NCBI RefSeq assembly: GCF_023715205.1
Contig: NZ_JAMBNR010000013.1
Location: forward strand, 62,001 to 126,000
Direction of reading: 5' to 3'
Length of the DNA: 64,000 nt
Origin: Mesobacillus maritimus
GTDB lineage: Bacteria > Bacillota > Bacilli > Bacillales > Cytobacillaceae
The notes beneath the pieces were generated by a model that worked only from the letters and a program-made list of their open reading frames with translations, was not told where the DNA came from and ran no database searches. This document shows, in pieces, positions 1 to 9,745 of this stretch. How positions within the stretch are numbered: the stretch's first letter is position 1; each line of letters starts with the position of its first letter. The translations under genes and the position numbers were made by a program.

Positions 1-2
1 AT

Positions 3-554
3 TTTATCGTATTCTTTACGAATATGCTTGGGTTTATCATCATGGCGATACATACATTCGCTCCGCCACACAATGAGTCCAATGTTATTTCGGACCAGCT
101 AGTTTCGGAGTTGCTGCTAATTCATATCGTGATGGCGATTTTATCATATGGGGCTTTCTCTATTTCTTTTGTATTTTCATTGCTCTATATCTTGCAATAT
201 GAGCTATTGAAGCGAAAGAAATGGGGGAAGTTATTGTGGAGAATTACGGATTTAACGAGACTAGAGAAAATGTCGTATGTTTTAAATGTCATTGGAGTCC
301 CACTTCTTTTATTAAGTCTGATTTTAGGTTTACAGTGGGCTTGGATTAAAATTCACGATTTTGTCTGGTTTGATTCAAAGGTAATCGGTTCATTCATCGT
401 ATTAGCAGGATTTAGCACCTATTTATATATGCGCGTCGGCCTCGGAAAACAAGGCAAGGCGCTCGCACTTTGGAATATTGGTTCGTTTTTAATCGTATTA
501 ATAAACTTTTTTTTATTTGGTCAATTATCATCTTTCCATTTCTGGTATGAGTAA
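3..554 (+). CDS. hemX: HemX membrane protein, 3' part (5' end outside window)
   Basis: The reading frame is open from the first bases, so the start codon lies upstream; the ATG at 24 is internal. The visible 183 or so residues form several hydrophobic helices typical of the HemX / cytochrome c assembly (CcsA-like) family. In B. subtilis HemX sits between hemA and hemC and affects the level of glutamyl-tRNA reductase (HemA). It is followed 14 bp later by hemC, as in the B. subtilis hemAXCDBL operon. The last membrane helix ends near the stop codon. The call rests on synteny and membrane topology; hemA should lie just upstream. Confidence 0.9.
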   Translation, partial: FIVFFTNMLGFIIMAIHTFAPPHNESNVISDQLVSELLLIHIVMAILSYGAFSISFVFSLLYILQYELLKRKKWGKLLWRITDLTRLEKMSYVLNVIGVPLLLLSLILGLQWAWIKIHDFVWFDSKVIGSFIVLAGFSTYLYMRVGLGKQGKALALWNIGSFLIVLINFFLFGQLSSFHFWYE

Positions 555-568
555 TAAGGAGGCTCTTC

Positions 569-1504
569 ATGAGAACAATCATAGTAGGATCAAGACGTAG
601 TAAGCTAGCATTAACGCAAACCAACTGGGTTATCAACCAGTTAAAAGCACTAGGAGCACCATTTGAATTTCGTGTCGAAGAGATTGTGACCAAAGGCGAC
701 AAAATCCTCGATGTTACCCTCTCAAAGGTTGGTGGGAAAGGCTTGTTTGTTAAAGAAATTGAACAAGCAATGTACGACAAGCGGATTGATATAGCGGTTC
801 ACAGCATGAAGGATATGCCTGCCGTTCTTCCAGAAGGTCTTATGATTGGTTCAATTCCGGAACGAGAAGACGCACGTGATGTACTGATTTCAAAGGGAAA
901 CCTTTCACTATCCGAGTTGCCTAGTGGTGCAGTGGTTGGAACAAGCAGTTTGCGTCGAAGTGCACAGATTCTTTCCGAACGTCCCGATTTAGAAATTAAA
1001 TGGATTCGCGGCAACATTGATACACGGATGGAGAAGCTTAAATCTGGTGAATATGATGCGATTATTCTTGCTGCATCAGGGTTAAAGCGCATGGGTTGGG
1101 CTCAGGAAACGGTTTCTGAATTTATTGACCCAGATCTTTGTGTTCCAGCAGTTGGCCAAGGTGCGTTAGCCATCGAATGTCGTGAAGATGACAAAGAACT
1201 TTTAGAATGGCTGGAAAAGTTCACTTGTCAACAAACGGCATCAACTGTTTATGCGGAACGAGCTTTCCTTGCTAAAATGGAAGGTGGTTGCCAGGTACCG
1301 ATTGCAGGCTATGCAACGATGAATAGTAAAAATGAAATCGAATTAACGGCACTTGTTGGTTCACCAGACGGAAAAGTCATTTACAAAGAAATGACAACAG
1401 GTTCGGACCCAATCGAAGTGGGTGAGCGTGCGGCCGCTGAATTAACAAAACAAGGTGCGAAAAAATTAATTGATGAAGTGAAACAGGAGTTGGACTCAGA
1501 ATGA
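569..1504 (+). CDS. hemC: Hydroxymethylbilane synthase (porphobilinogen deaminase)
   Basis: A 311-residue cytosolic enzyme that joins four porphobilinogen molecules into hydroxymethylbilane in haem synthesis. The N-terminus [18 protein letters not shown] is the family signature. The cofactor-binding cysteine is in the motif EGGCQVPI (Cys241), where the dipyrromethane primer attaches. Length is normal. The start at 569 follows a ribosome binding site (aaggagg, 556-562). The stop overlaps the hemD start by 4 bp (ATGA), suggesting translational coupling. Confidence 0.98.
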   Translation: MRTIIVGSRRSKLALTQTNWVINQLKALGAPFEFRVEEIVTKGDKILDVTLSKVGGKGLFVKEIEQAMYDKRIDIAVHSMKDMPAVLPEGLMIGSIPEREDARDVLISKGNLSLSELPSGAVVGTSSLRRSAQILSERPDLEIKWIRGNIDTRMEKLKSGEYDAIILAASGLKRMGWAQETVSEFIDPDLCVPAVGQGALAIECREDDKELLEWLEKFTCQQTASTVYAERAFLAKMEGGCQVPIAGYATMNSKNEIELTALVGSPDGKVIYKEMTTGSDPIEVGERAAAELTKQGAKKLIDEVKQELDSE

Positions 1505-2277
1505 TTTCGGCTCCTCCGCTACAAAATAAGCATGTATTAATAGCTAGAGGAGCAAAACAGGCAAAATCTTTTTCAGAATTAGTTAAAAAGCTTGGAGGGA
1601 TTCCGGTTGAGATCCCTCTGATTGCTTTTCGCCCTGTTCCTGAATCTGCGGAGTTAGATGCTGTATTAAAAGAGTTACATACCTATGATTGGATTGTGTT
1701 TACAAGTAATGTCACGGTTGAAACGTTTCTAGCGCGCTATCAAGCGGGAGGAGATTTCCCGAGGATTGCTGTCATTGGGGAGAAAACGCGAGAAACGCTG
1801 GAACAGCAAAACTTTCACGTTCGTTTTACCCCTCAAGAGTATGTAGCGGAAGGGTTTGTAAAAGAGTTTCTTCCACATGTCTCAAAAGGAATGCGAGTGT
1901 TAATCCCAAAAGGGAATTTAGCACGAGACTATATTGCTTCTGCGTTAAAAAAGCAAGGTGTAATCGTGGATGAAATCATCATCTATGAAACATATATGCC
2001 AGAAAATAGTCGCAGCATGCTTGCGCAAATGTTAGCTGAAGATAAGCTTGAAATTCTCACGTTTACAAGTCCTTCGACGATTGATCATTTCATGAACATA
2101 GTCAAAGACTATCAGTTAGAATCGAAACTAGAAGATTGTACTATTGCTTGTATTGGCCCAATCTCGCAAAAGAAAGCCGAAGAATATGGACTACCTGTAC
2201 ATGCATGTCCATCAACTTATACGGTTGAGGAAATGATGAAGAGTGTCGTTCACTATTTAAACCACGTAAAAGAATAG
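1501..2277 (+). CDS. hemD: Uroporphyrinogen-III synthase
   Basis: A 258-residue protein that cyclises hydroxymethylbilane with inversion of ring D. This family is poorly conserved. Support comes from the two-lobed pattern (residues near [13 protein letters not shown] and the later [12 protein letters not shown]), the normal length, and its place between hemC and hemB. The ATG at 1501 overlaps the hemC stop. It is part of the haem operon and probably translated by coupling, because no strong separate ribosome binding site is needed at the overlap. Confidence 0.95.
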   Translation: MISAPPLQNKHVLIARGAKQAKSFSELVKKLGGIPVEIPLIAFRPVPESAELDAVLKELHTYDWIVFTSNVTVETFLARYQAGGDFPRIAVIGEKTRETLEQQNFHVRFTPQEYVAEGFVKEFLPHVSKGMRVLIPKGNLARDYIASALKKQGVIVDEIIIYETYMPENSRSMLAQMLAEDKLEILTFTSPSTIDHFMNIVKDYQLESKLEDCTIACIGPISQKKAEEYGLPVHACPSTYTVEEMMKSVVHYLNHVKE

Positions 2278-2289
2278 GAGAGTTTGAAT

Positions 2290-3270
2290 ATGAGTCAATT
2301 GGAGTTCTCACGTCACCGTCGTTTACGTACTAGTGCTTCTTTACGTTCATTAGTACGCGAAAACTTTTTGCGTCTTGAAGATTTAATTTATCCGCTGTTT
2401 ATCCTTGAAGGAGAAAACAAGCGTGAAGAAGTTCGTTCAATGCCTGGAGTATTCCGGGTTTCGATGGATAATTTAAAGACGGAAATGGATGAAATCGTTA
2501 GTCTTGGAATTAAATCTGTATTGCTGTTTGGAATTCCAGATGAAAAAGATGCCTGTGGAACAGAAGCGTATCATGATCACGGGATTGTCCAAGTGGCTAC
2601 ACGCTACATAAAAGAGCATTACCCTGAAATGATTGTGGTTGCGGATACTTGTCTTTGTGAATACACAGACCATGGTCATTGTGGCTTAATTGAAAATGGC
2701 GATGTTGACAATGATTCTTCGCTAGAATTATTGGTTAAAACCGCTGTGAGTCAAGCTGAGGCTGGCGCAGACATTATCGCTCCATCTAATATGATGGACG
2801 GTTTTGTGGCAGCGATCCGCGCTGGATTGGATGAAGCAGGTTTTGAAAACATCCCTGTGATGTCTTATGCAGTTAAATATGCTTCAGCCTTTTACGGACC
2901 GTTCCGTGATGCCGCTGATAGCACACCGCAATTTGGTGACCGGAAAACGTATCAAATGGACCCAGCCAATCGCCTAGAAGCGATGCGCGAGGCAGAGTCT
3001 GATGTGAAGGAAGGAGCAGACTTCCTGATTGTGAAACCAGGAATGCCTTACCTTGATATCGTTCGTGATGTGAAAAACAATTATAACCTTCCAGTAGTGA
3101 TTTACAATGTGAGCGGTGAATATTCCATGGTGAAAGCTGCGGCACAAAACGATTGGATTGATGAAAAAGCAGTGGTTATGGAAATGCTAACAGGAATGAA
3201 GCGTGCCGGTGCAGATTTAATCATCACTTACCATGCAAAAGATGCAGCTCGTTGGCTGAAAAAACAATAA
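2290..3270 (+). CDS. hemB: Delta-aminolevulinic acid dehydratase (porphobilinogen synthase)
   Basis: A 326-residue enzyme that condenses two 5-aminolevulinate molecules to porphobilinogen. The zinc-cysteine cluster [13 protein letters not shown] (Cys121, Cys123, Cys131) and the two active-site lysines (Lys196 in YAVKYAS, Lys249 in [10 protein letters not shown]) are all present, so this is the zinc-type enzyme. I chose ATG 2290 over the in-frame TTG 2284: the ggag at 2277-2280 is 9 bp from the ATG but only 3 bp from the TTG, and B. subtilis HemB also begins MSQ. It lies 12 bp after hemD. Confidence 0.97.
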   Translation: MSQLEFSRHRRLRTSASLRSLVRENFLRLEDLIYPLFILEGENKREEVRSMPGVFRVSMDNLKTEMDEIVSLGIKSVLLFGIPDEKDACGTEAYHDHGIVQVATRYIKEHYPEMIVVADTCLCEYTDHGHCGLIENGDVDNDSSLELLVKTAVSQAEAGADIIAPSNMMDGFVAAIRAGLDEAGFENIPVMSYAVKYASAFYGPFRDAADSTPQFGDRKTYQMDPANRLEAMREAESDVKEGADFLIVKPGMPYLDIVRDVKNNYNLPVVIYNVSGEYSMVKAAAQNDWIDEKAVVMEMLTGMKRAGADLIITYHAKDAARWLKKQ

Positions 3271-3293
3271 AACCTGAAAAGAGGGAGTACTTG

Positions 3294-4583
3294 ATGCGAT
3301 CATATGAAAAATCCATTGCAGCATTTGAACAAGCAAAAAACTTAATGCCTGGCGGCGTTAACAGCCCTGTTCGTGCGTTTAAATCGGTCAATATGGACCC
3401 GATTTTTATGGAAAGAGGAAAAGGCTCAAAAATCTATGATATCGATGGCAATGAATATATCGACTATGTCCTTTCATGGGGACCGCTAATTCTTGGTCAT
3501 TCTAACGACCGTGTGGTTGAGGCGCTTAAAAAAGTTGCTGAAAATGGCACAAGCTTTGGTGCACCAACTGAAATGGAAACAAAAATGGCTGAGCTCGTAA
3601 TTGAACGTGTGCCTTCCATCGAAGTTGTACGCATGGTTTCTTCTGGTACAGAAGCAACGATGAGTGCACTTCGTTTAGCACGTGGCTATACAAGCCGTAA
3701 TAAAATCCTTAAATTTGAAGGTTGTTATCATGGTCATGGAGATTCCTTGCTGATTAAAGCCGGTTCTGGGGTCGCTACGTTAGGTTTACCGGATAGCCCG
3801 GGAGTTCCTGAGAGTATTGCTAAAAATACAATTACGGTACCATACAACGATCTTGAGAGCGTGCGTTACGCGTTCGAACAATACGGCGACGATATTGCTG
3901 CTGTCATTGTAGAGCCGGTAGCAGGGAATATGGGCGTAGTTCCACCGCTTCCAGGTTTCTTAGAAGGTTTGCGTGAGGTTACAAGCGAACATGGTTCTTT
4001 ATTGATTTTTGATGAAGTCATGACAGGCTTCCGCGTAGGTTATAACTGTGCGCAAGGTCATTTCGGTGTGACACCGGATATAACTTGCCTAGGAAAAGTA
4101 ATCGGTGGCGGCCTTCCAGTTGGTGCATTTGGTGGAAAGCGTGAAATCATGGAACAAATCGCTCCAAGTGGGTCAATTTATCAAGCAGGAACATTGTCTG
4201 GGAACCCACTAGCAATGACGGCTGGATACGAGACATTGACACAATTGACACCTGAAACATATGAGCAGTTCAAGACGAAAGGTGACATGCTTGAAGCGGG
4301 CATTAAAGCTGCAGCTGAAAAATACGACATCCCAGTATCGTTCAACCGTGCAGGCTCAATGATCGGCTTCTTTTTCACAAACGAAGATGTCATCAATTAT
4401 GAAAAAGCAAAAACCTCAAACCTTGACTATTTTGCGAACTATTATCGCGAAATGGCAAATGAAGGGGTATTCTTGCCACCATCTCAATTCGAAGGCTTGT
4501 TCTTGTCCACTGAACATAGTGACGAAGACATCCAAAAAACCATTAGTGCTGTTGAAAAAGCATTTTCAAGGCTTAAAGGATAA
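3294..4583 (+). CDS. hemL: Glutamate-1-semialdehyde 2,1-aminomutase
   Basis: A 429-residue PLP-dependent class-III aminotransferase-fold enzyme that makes 5-aminolevulinate from glutamate-1-semialdehyde. The PLP lysine is Lys268 in [23 protein letters not shown] carries the aspartate that contacts the cofactor. The frame is open back to 3252, but the ATG at 3294 has the gaggga ribosome binding site and matches the MRSYEKS start of B. subtilis HemL. It is the last gene of the haem operon, followed by a terminator. Confidence 0.98.
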   Translation: MRSYEKSIAAFEQAKNLMPGGVNSPVRAFKSVNMDPIFMERGKGSKIYDIDGNEYIDYVLSWGPLILGHSNDRVVEALKKVAENGTSFGAPTEMETKMAELVIERVPSIEVVRMVSSGTEATMSALRLARGYTSRNKILKFEGCYHGHGDSLLIKAGSGVATLGLPDSPGVPESIAKNTITVPYNDLESVRYAFEQYGDDIAAVIVEPVAGNMGVVPPLPGFLEGLREVTSEHGSLLIFDEVMTGFRVGYNCAQGHFGVTPDITCLGKVIGGGLPVGAFGGKREIMEQIAPSGSIYQAGTLSGNPLAMTAGYETLTQLTPETYEQFKTKGDMLEAGIKAAAEKYDIPVSFNRAGSMIGFFFTNEDVINYEKAKTSNLDYFANYYREMANEGVFLPPSQFEGLFLSTEHSDEDIQKTISAVEKAFSRLKG

Positions 4584-4593
4584 GCAATTGATA

Positions 4594-4632
4594 GAAAACC
4601 CACATTTTCGAAAGGAGGTGTGGGTTTTTTGT
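4594..4632 (+). terminator. Terminator after hemL
   Basis: Inverted repeat aaaacccaca / tgtgggtttttt separated by about 12 nt and ending in a T run. It starts 11 bp after the hemL stop and closes the haem operon. Confidence 0.8.
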
Positions 4633-4690
4633 GTGGGATGGGGTTGCTGTTGTTGGTAATTTGTGATTTGGGGGACTTACGGGTCGGTTA

Positions 4691-4784
4691 CTCTACTCTA
4701 CGTTTTTTGGATTTGCTCTACGTTTTGGCCCAGTTGCTCTATGAAACTAATTGTTTTCTCTACAAAAACGATGATTTACTCTAT
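4691..4784 (+). repeat. CTCTAC short-period repeat, locus A
   Basis: The word CTCTAC/CTCTAT recurs at 4691, 4696, 4716, 4737, 4758 and 4779, i.e. every 20-21 bp after the first pair, with degenerate sequence between. The same pattern recurs at 63650-63773. It lies just after the hemL terminator in the 393-bp gap before spoVID. Several reading frames run through it, but none has a ribosome binding site or known similarity, so I see no gene here. The remainder of the gap (4785-4961) shows a CCGCCA-rich patch and nothing else recognised. Confidence 0.6.
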
Positions 4785-4976
4785 AAACTGGAAAATATGT
4801 AAACCGCCACCGCCACCATCCCAGCCAGACTCCCACACCATATAGAACCCTCATCGAATATCCACGCTGGCTAAAGTTTCCTTTAGATAGGATTTTAATC
4901 ATAAACCCTTTTTTTCATTCATAAAGTGTAAGTGACATAGTGATTTTATGCGTCTGAAATGAAAGGAGGAGTCGCT

Positions 4977-6275
4977 TTGTCCACGGAAAATCAATCATGC
5001 CTGCGTTTTTCCCTTGAAGAATCCGTTTGGTTTCAAAGAGGACAGGAAGTCGCAGAGCTTATCTCCATTTCGCTCGATCCAGATATAACCATCCAAGAAA
5101 ACGATCAATATGTGACGATTAAAGGTTCGCTAGAGTTAACTGGCGAATATAAATGCCCAGAACAAGATGAGGAAGAGATAGGTTCTTCACCATTGAATGG
5201 ACGTCAAGTACACTCTATTCAGGAACGGGAAGAAGAGGGAATCCTCGAATTCCGGCACCAGTTCCCAGTGGACATTACTATTCCGCAAAACCGGATTCAA
5301 AGCATCTATGAAATCGACATCACTGTTGAGTCCTTTGATTATGATTTTCCTGAACGAAACAGCATGAAACTAACTGCTGAGCTTGCCATTACAGGCCTGT
5401 ATGGAGAGCAACAACATGGAAGTGACGTAGAGGTAGAGGAAGAAGAAAGTGCCTCACCAGTTGAAATTCCTGATCTTGAGCCGCTCTATCGTCAAACTGC
5501 TACAGCAGAAGTTGAAACTGAAACGCAAGCCGAAATTGAAACACCTGCTCAAGCATCACATGAGCCTGTCGAGGTTGTGTCTCAAGAAACAGAACATGCG
5601 GAAGATCCGCCATATAAGGAAATTTCTTTTGTTTCACAGTCTGAGGAACAAGAAGAAACGAAAAATCAGGAATCAGCTGGACTCTATGAGCCTTTTAGAG
5701 CAGAGGCGAGAAAGGAGCCGCAACCAGTGGAAGAAAATAAGTCTGAACCAGTACTTAGTCGGCAGGCACAGGAAGAAGAGGAACAGCAGGAGCCAGTTGC
5801 TTCTACACAGCAGGCGGAGGGTGTAGAAGAACGTGAAGCAGTAGCTCAGCACAACAATGTAACTGAGTTACCGGTTTCTGCAGTTGAATCAGAATTAGCG
5901 CTAGAAGAACGAGCTGAGGCAGAAGTAGATGAGGTGGTGCAACAGGGGCCAATCATTAATGAAAAAGCAAAAGTGGAAGAAACTGAGCTAGAGGAAAGCT
6001 CAAGTTCATCCTCATCAGATGAAAAGCCAAAGAGTAAAAAGTTTTCGAAAAAGAAAGGCCTTTCGATTGCGGAGTTTTTGGCTAGAAAAGAAGAAACAGA
6101 GGTAGCGAAGCTAAGAGTATGTATTGTCCAGCATGATGATACGCTCCAACAAATTGCCGACCGTTATGAAGTATCTGTCCAGCAACTAGTGAATTTAAAT
6201 AATCTTGGTCTGGATGCAAACGTCTCGGAAGGTCAGGTGTTATATGTGCCTGCTGAGTATGTTGCCGGAAAGTAA
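4977..6275 (+). CDS. spoVID: SpoVID, spore coat morphogenetic protein with C-terminal LysM domain
   Basis: A 432-residue mother-cell protein that drives encasement of the forespore by the coat; in B. subtilis it binds SpoIVA and SafA. The N-terminal beta-rich domain (LRFSLEESVWFQRGQEV to about residue 150) matches SpoVID. The middle is a long Glu/Gln-rich low-complexity region with a Ser run, and the last 50 residues are a LysM domain (HDDTLQQIADRYEVS). I chose TTG 4977, because the ribosome binding site aaaggagga (4962-4970) lies between it and the upstream in-frame ATG 4959. SafA, its partner, is also in this window at 48782. Confidence 0.95.
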   Translation: MSTENQSCLRFSLEESVWFQRGQEVAELISISLDPDITIQENDQYVTIKGSLELTGEYKCPEQDEEEIGSSPLNGRQVHSIQEREEEGILEFRHQFPVDITIPQNRIQSIYEIDITVESFDYDFPERNSMKLTAELAITGLYGEQQHGSDVEVEEEESASPVEIPDLEPLYRQTATAEVETETQAEIETPAQASHEPVEVVSQETEHAEDPPYKEISFVSQSEEQEETKNQESAGLYEPFRAEARKEPQPVEENKSEPVLSRQAQEEEEQQEPVASTQQAEGVEEREAVAQHNNVTELPVSAVESELALEERAEAEVDEVVQQGPIINEKAKVEETELEESSSSSSSDEKPKSKKFSKKKGLSIAEFLARKEETEVAKLRVCIVQHDDTLQQIADRYEVSVQQLVNLNNLGLDANVSEGQVLYVPAEYVAGK

Positions 6276-6296
6276 TGTCTAGTTATCTTGAGTGGG

Positions 6297-6333
6297 AGAG
6301 CAGGTTTATGTAAACCTGCTCACCTGTTTTTTG
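6297..6333 (+). terminator. Hairpin after spoVID, probable terminator
   Basis: Near-perfect inverted repeat gagcaggttta / taaacctgctc, followed after a few bases by TTTTTT. It separates spoVID from ysxE, so ysxE may have its own promoter in 6334-6497. Confidence 0.6.
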
Positions 6334-6497
6334 GGCTATAACGACAGCAGCCTAACAGAATTTTATTCCGGCTGTTCATCGTTAGCATATAAAGCCGATT
6401 TATCTTTTGGAAAATGGTAAACTCGTTACACTGAAAACCCTATAGCTCATTTTAAAAGTGAGGGAAGGATTTTACCGAATGGCTGCTCTGAAAGCGA

Positions 6498-7568
6498 GTG
6501 AAAAAGATGAATAACGATCATGCACTGGCAGAAACAGCATATATCCTGAAAAACTATGACATTAGGCCTTATTATATCGAGGAGTTTGGGAGAATAAAAA
6601 AGGTTTATGCCAATTCGGGTACGTATGCGTTAAAAACAATTGATCCCCATTATGGAATTGACTTTATCCGCCAGGTCCAATTTTTATATCAAAAAGGCTA
6701 TAACCGAATTGTCCCAATTTATCCGACTCAAGATGGACGATACGCGGTTTATGAACGAAATAATCTGTATTATTTGATGCCTTGGTTACCGAATGATGAA
6801 AAAGAAGACCGTGCGGAGCGCCCTGTGCAAATGTTTCGCGAACTGGCGCGGATGCACACGATTTCTTCACGTGAACTTGAAATCAGTCAAGAAGCACGGG
6901 AAGAACATTATGAAAAAACGATACGGCAATGGGAAAAAGATGAAGAATTTTTAGAAGGATTTATTGAAACTTGCGAGAATGAGTGGTATATGTCGCCGTT
7001 TCAGTTGCTGTTTTGTTTGTATTACAACAACATCCGGCAGGCGATGGGGTTTGCCAAACAAAAGCTGGAAGACTGGCGGGAGAAGACGAAGGATCAAAAG
7101 AAAGCGCGTATGGTTCAACTGCATGGAAATCTATCAACGGAGCATTTTCTTTATGATGACAAAGGATATGGCCATTTTATTAATTTTGAAAAAGCTAGAA
7201 CCGGTTCGCCGATTCATGACATCTTGCCCTATTTATCTCGTTATTTAAAATCAAGACCGAAACAATCAGATGAAGCGGTCGAATGGGTGAGTACGTATTT
7301 TCGATATTTTCCGTTGAAGGAGGATGAACGCCTGCTGTTTCTAAGCTACCTAGCTTATCCAGCTGGATTGCTACGAACAGCGGAGGCCTATCATATGCAA
7401 AAGACGAAATTAGATGAACGAAAACAAGTACAAAAGCTTCAACGCAATTATTGGCACTTAAAGAATACAGAATATGTGGCAATGAGATTAGAAGAAATTG
7501 AGCGCCAAAGAAAAGCGGCACTCGAGGAAGCCAAACAAAAAGCAGAACAAGAAGGAGCCCAAAGTTGA
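6498..7568 (+). CDS. ysxE: YsxE, CotS-family spore coat protein (kinase fold, probably inactive)
   Basis: About 355 residues with the aminoglycoside-phosphotransferase/CotS fold. It closely resembles B. subtilis YsxE in the middle (FELxFC-type YMSPFQLLFCLYY stretch) and sits in the same place after spoVID. The kinase catalytic motif HGDxxxxN reads HGNLSTEH here, and the metal-binding IDFD reads INFEK. Both changes should abolish phosphotransfer. A Glu/Lys-rich C-terminal coiled tail follows. The start is uncertain: GTG 6498 or ATG 6507, neither with a strong ribosome binding site. Likely made in the mother cell. Confidence 0.9.
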   Translation: MKKMNNDHALAETAYILKNYDIRPYYIEEFGRIKKVYANSGTYALKTIDPHYGIDFIRQVQFLYQKGYNRIVPIYPTQDGRYAVYERNNLYYLMPWLPNDEKEDRAERPVQMFRELARMHTISSRELEISQEAREEHYEKTIRQWEKDEEFLEGFIETCENEWYMSPFQLLFCLYYNNIRQAMGFAKQKLEDWREKTKDQKKARMVQLHGNLSTEHFLYDDKGYGHFINFEKARTGSPIHDILPYLSRYLKSRPKQSDEAVEWVSTYFRYFPLKEDERLLFLSYLAYPAGLLRTAEAYHMQKTKLDERKQVQKLQRNYWHLKNTEYVAMRLEEIERQRKAALEEAKQKAEQEGAQS

Positions 7569-7588
7569 GTAATCACTTGGGCTCCTTT
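7554..7588. terminator. Bidirectional terminator between ysxE and yszA
   Basis: Stem ggagcccaa / ttgggctcc (7554-7562 with 7578-7586), followed by TTTTA on the plus strand and preceded on the minus strand side by an A/T-poor flank. It lies between two convergent genes. Confidence 0.75.
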
Positions 7589-7779
7589 TAGATAATTTGC
7601 AGGTGAATCGCGACGGCTAAAAAAATAATCAGCGCAAACAATAAAACATCAAATCCAGTTGGAAAAATCAACGTTCGAATACCTTGAAACACGCTAATTG
7701 GAACCATAAACTGAGCACATACAGCCCTTATGCTTTTCAACCATTTCGGATAAGAGTAGGGATTATAACGTTTCTTCAT
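7588..7779 (-). CDS. yszA: YszA-like small membrane protein
   Basis: A 63-residue protein with a basic N-terminus (KKRYNPYSYPKW) and two hydrophobic stretches (residues about 23-35 and 43-62). The ribosome binding site agggagg lies 8-9 bp upstream of ATG 7779 on the minus strand. A small membrane protein of this type (YszA) lies between ysxE and valS in B. subtilis as I remember it; the motif VPISVFQGIRTLIFPTGFD supports that match. Function unknown. It converges on ysxE. Confidence 0.75.
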   Translation of the reverse strand: MKKRYNPYSYPKWLKSIRAVCAQFMVPISVFQGIRTLIFPTGFDVLLFALIIFLAVAIHLQII

Positions 7780-7983
7780 GACAGGTATCCTCCCTTGGGA
7801 TGCTTTTTTTTATGGTATGAAAAGAGAAGGAAATTGGTGCCTAGAGGGCTTATATATACTTATATTCTTCCAAAATTAGGTTGAACTGATTGTGGAGGGA
7901 TGTCATAATAAAAAAGTCATAGGTATATTGTCACTGAAGCGGTCTTTTTTTAACTTGTGCAGAATGCAAAAGGAGTTTTTTCG

Positions 7984-9306
7984 ATGTTTTGGTTTTTATT
8001 GTTATTCCCGCTGTTAATCTATCCTTGGGGATTTAACCCATACTATACTCTGCCCAAAACGGCATATTTACAAATCTTTGTTTTAGCAGCATGGCTTTTC
8101 ATTCTATTAAAACAGAAATATCGACCTAGTAATCTATCACATCGTAATTTTAAGCTGGAAGCGCTAATTGCGGGGTTTATCGGATTAGCCGTACTTTCAA
8201 CCATCTTCTCTGTAAATCCCCAATTATCGCTGTATGGGGCTGAAAAACGGTACGAAGGGTTATTAACAATCTTTTGTTATGCTAGTTTATTTTTATTTTC
8301 ATACCGATTTTTGAATGAAGAGAAAATAAAACGAATACTAAATGGTATGGTGAGTATTTCCATAGTTGTTTCTGTTTACGGAATTCTTCAGCACTTTTTA
8401 ATAGATTTTTTACCTAGAAACAGTGGAAAACTAAATTACGACCGGAGCTATGCGTTTTTTGATAATCCTAATTTCTTTGGCTCTTATCGGGTCTTAATGA
8501 TTATGCTTACGACTACCTTTTATTTAACCGTAAACTCTAAAAAATTCTTAGTTTTTAATTGGACCGCAGCCTCACTCGCTTTTATTGCTTTGCTTTATTC
8601 TGGTACGAGAAGTGGCTGGGTCGGAGTCTTTTGTGGAATTCTGTTTCTGTCTTTCTTTGTTGTCTTAAGGAGAAAGGCCCTTTGGAAAAAATGGATTACT
8701 TTATTAGCCTCGTTCGCACTTATTGTGGTTGTTGTGAATACTACTGAAAATGGAAGTTATGAACAGAGAGTAAGTGCATTTATTTCGGACTCCTATCAAG
8801 TGATCTCTAATCAGAGCACAGGCCATGAAGGCTCTTCACGATTGTTCATTTGGCAAAAATCGCTTACGCTCATTCCTGACGATGTTTGGTTAGGAACAGG
8901 ACCGGATACTCTGGGTGAAGTTTTCCCAGCATCCGAGGAAGAAAAGCAACTCTATCTAGGAAATCCTAAAATGATAGTAGACAAAGTACATAACGAATAT
9001 TTACATATAGCGGTAACAATGGGAATTCCAGCTTTAATTCTATACCTAAGTATCTTATTTATTGTGGTGCGCAGGGCATTTCAAGCAGCAAAAAAAGCAG
9101 AAAATGAACACCGGATTTTTCTCTTTGGCTTACTATCTGCAATATTTGGCTATCTTGCTCAAGCATTTTTTAATATCAGTGTTGTCACTGTGGCGCCATT
9201 CTTTTGGTCACTCCTTGGAATGACCTTAGCGCATTCGATTTATCTTCTTGGTAAAAATAAAGAAAAACAAGAGGATGAAAATGAGGTTTTAACCAAAACA
9301 GCTTGA
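7984..9306 (+). CDS. O-antigen ligase / polymerase family membrane protein
   Basis: A 440-residue polytopic membrane protein with about ten hydrophobic helices. The large loop (residues about 230-330) holds the Wzy_C/O-antigen-ligase signatures GTRSGWVGV, WLGTGPDTLGEVFP and VHNEYLHIAVTMG, the last including the conserved His. Relatives transfer or polymerise lipid-linked glycans at the outer face of the membrane; some are pilin O-oligosaccharyltransferases. The frame runs back to 7957, but the aaaggag site at 7968-7974 points to ATG 7984. No glycan-synthesis genes flank it. I do not recall it between ysxE and valS in B. subtilis, so it looks like an insertion. Confidence 0.8.
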   Translation: MFWFLLLFPLLIYPWGFNPYYTLPKTAYLQIFVLAAWLFILLKQKYRPSNLSHRNFKLEALIAGFIGLAVLSTIFSVNPQLSLYGAEKRYEGLLTIFCYASLFLFSYRFLNEEKIKRILNGMVSISIVVSVYGILQHFLIDFLPRNSGKLNYDRSYAFFDNPNFFGSYRVLMIMLTTTFYLTVNSKKFLVFNWTAASLAFIALLYSGTRSGWVGVFCGILFLSFFVVLRRKALWKKWITLLASFALIVVVVNTTENGSYEQRVSAFISDSYQVISNQSTGHEGSSRLFIWQKSLTLIPDDVWLGTGPDTLGEVFPASEEEKQLYLGNPKMIVDKVHNEYLHIAVTMGIPALILYLSILFIVVRRAFQAAKKAENEHRIFLFGLLSAIFGYLAQAFFNISVVTVAPFFWSLLGMTLAHSIYLLGKNKEKQEDENEVLTKTA

Positions 9307-9424
9307 TTTCCTTGTTTTAAAATTCAGTAAATAGGTTTAAAGGTAAAAATTTTGGTTATCATGATTGACGTCTAGAACCTTTTTTGGGTACTATATCTAA
9401 TATATTGTAAATAAATTATTTAAA

Positions 9425-9682
9425 GCATAGACAGGGAAGAGTATAATGAAGCCAGCTTCAAGAGAGGAAAGCCAGTTGCTGTGAGGTTTTCTAAGCGTGG
9501 TCCATTAGAAGGTCGCCCTCGAGCTTCTCCTAGGAACAGACGTGTGTCTTAGTAATAGGAGACGGGAAAACCGTTATCTTGTTGAGAGCCAGTAGGGAAG
9601 TGTCCTTTCATACTGGAAAAAAGGTGGTACCGCGAATCGCACTCCATTCGTCCTTTTATTAGGCGAATGGAGTTTTTTATTT
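9425..9682 (+). ncRNA. T-box leader of valS (valine specifier GTC)
   Basis: A long structured leader ending in the T-box core aaggtggtaccgcg (about 9620-9633), which pairs with the CCA end of uncharged tRNA. The specifier loop has GAA-G-GTC at 9508-9514, giving a valine GUC codon (9512-9514). A terminator stem actccattcg / cgaatggagt (9641-9650 with 9664-9673) plus T run follows. Uncharged tRNA-Val should favour the antiterminator and switch on valS. A possible promoter lies at 9365 (TTGACG) with TACTAT 18 bp later, but this is weak. Confidence 0.95.
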
Positions 9683-9745
9683 GCCGAAAAACGGATAGCC
9701 CCAATTTTTACTTATAAAGCAAAACCTTGATCAGGAGGAACGAAC

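Noticed and set aside
4620-4845. Two overlapping 60-codon frames after hemL
   Set aside because: They start inside the terminator or the CTCTAC repeat, have no usable ribosome binding site and no recognisable family.
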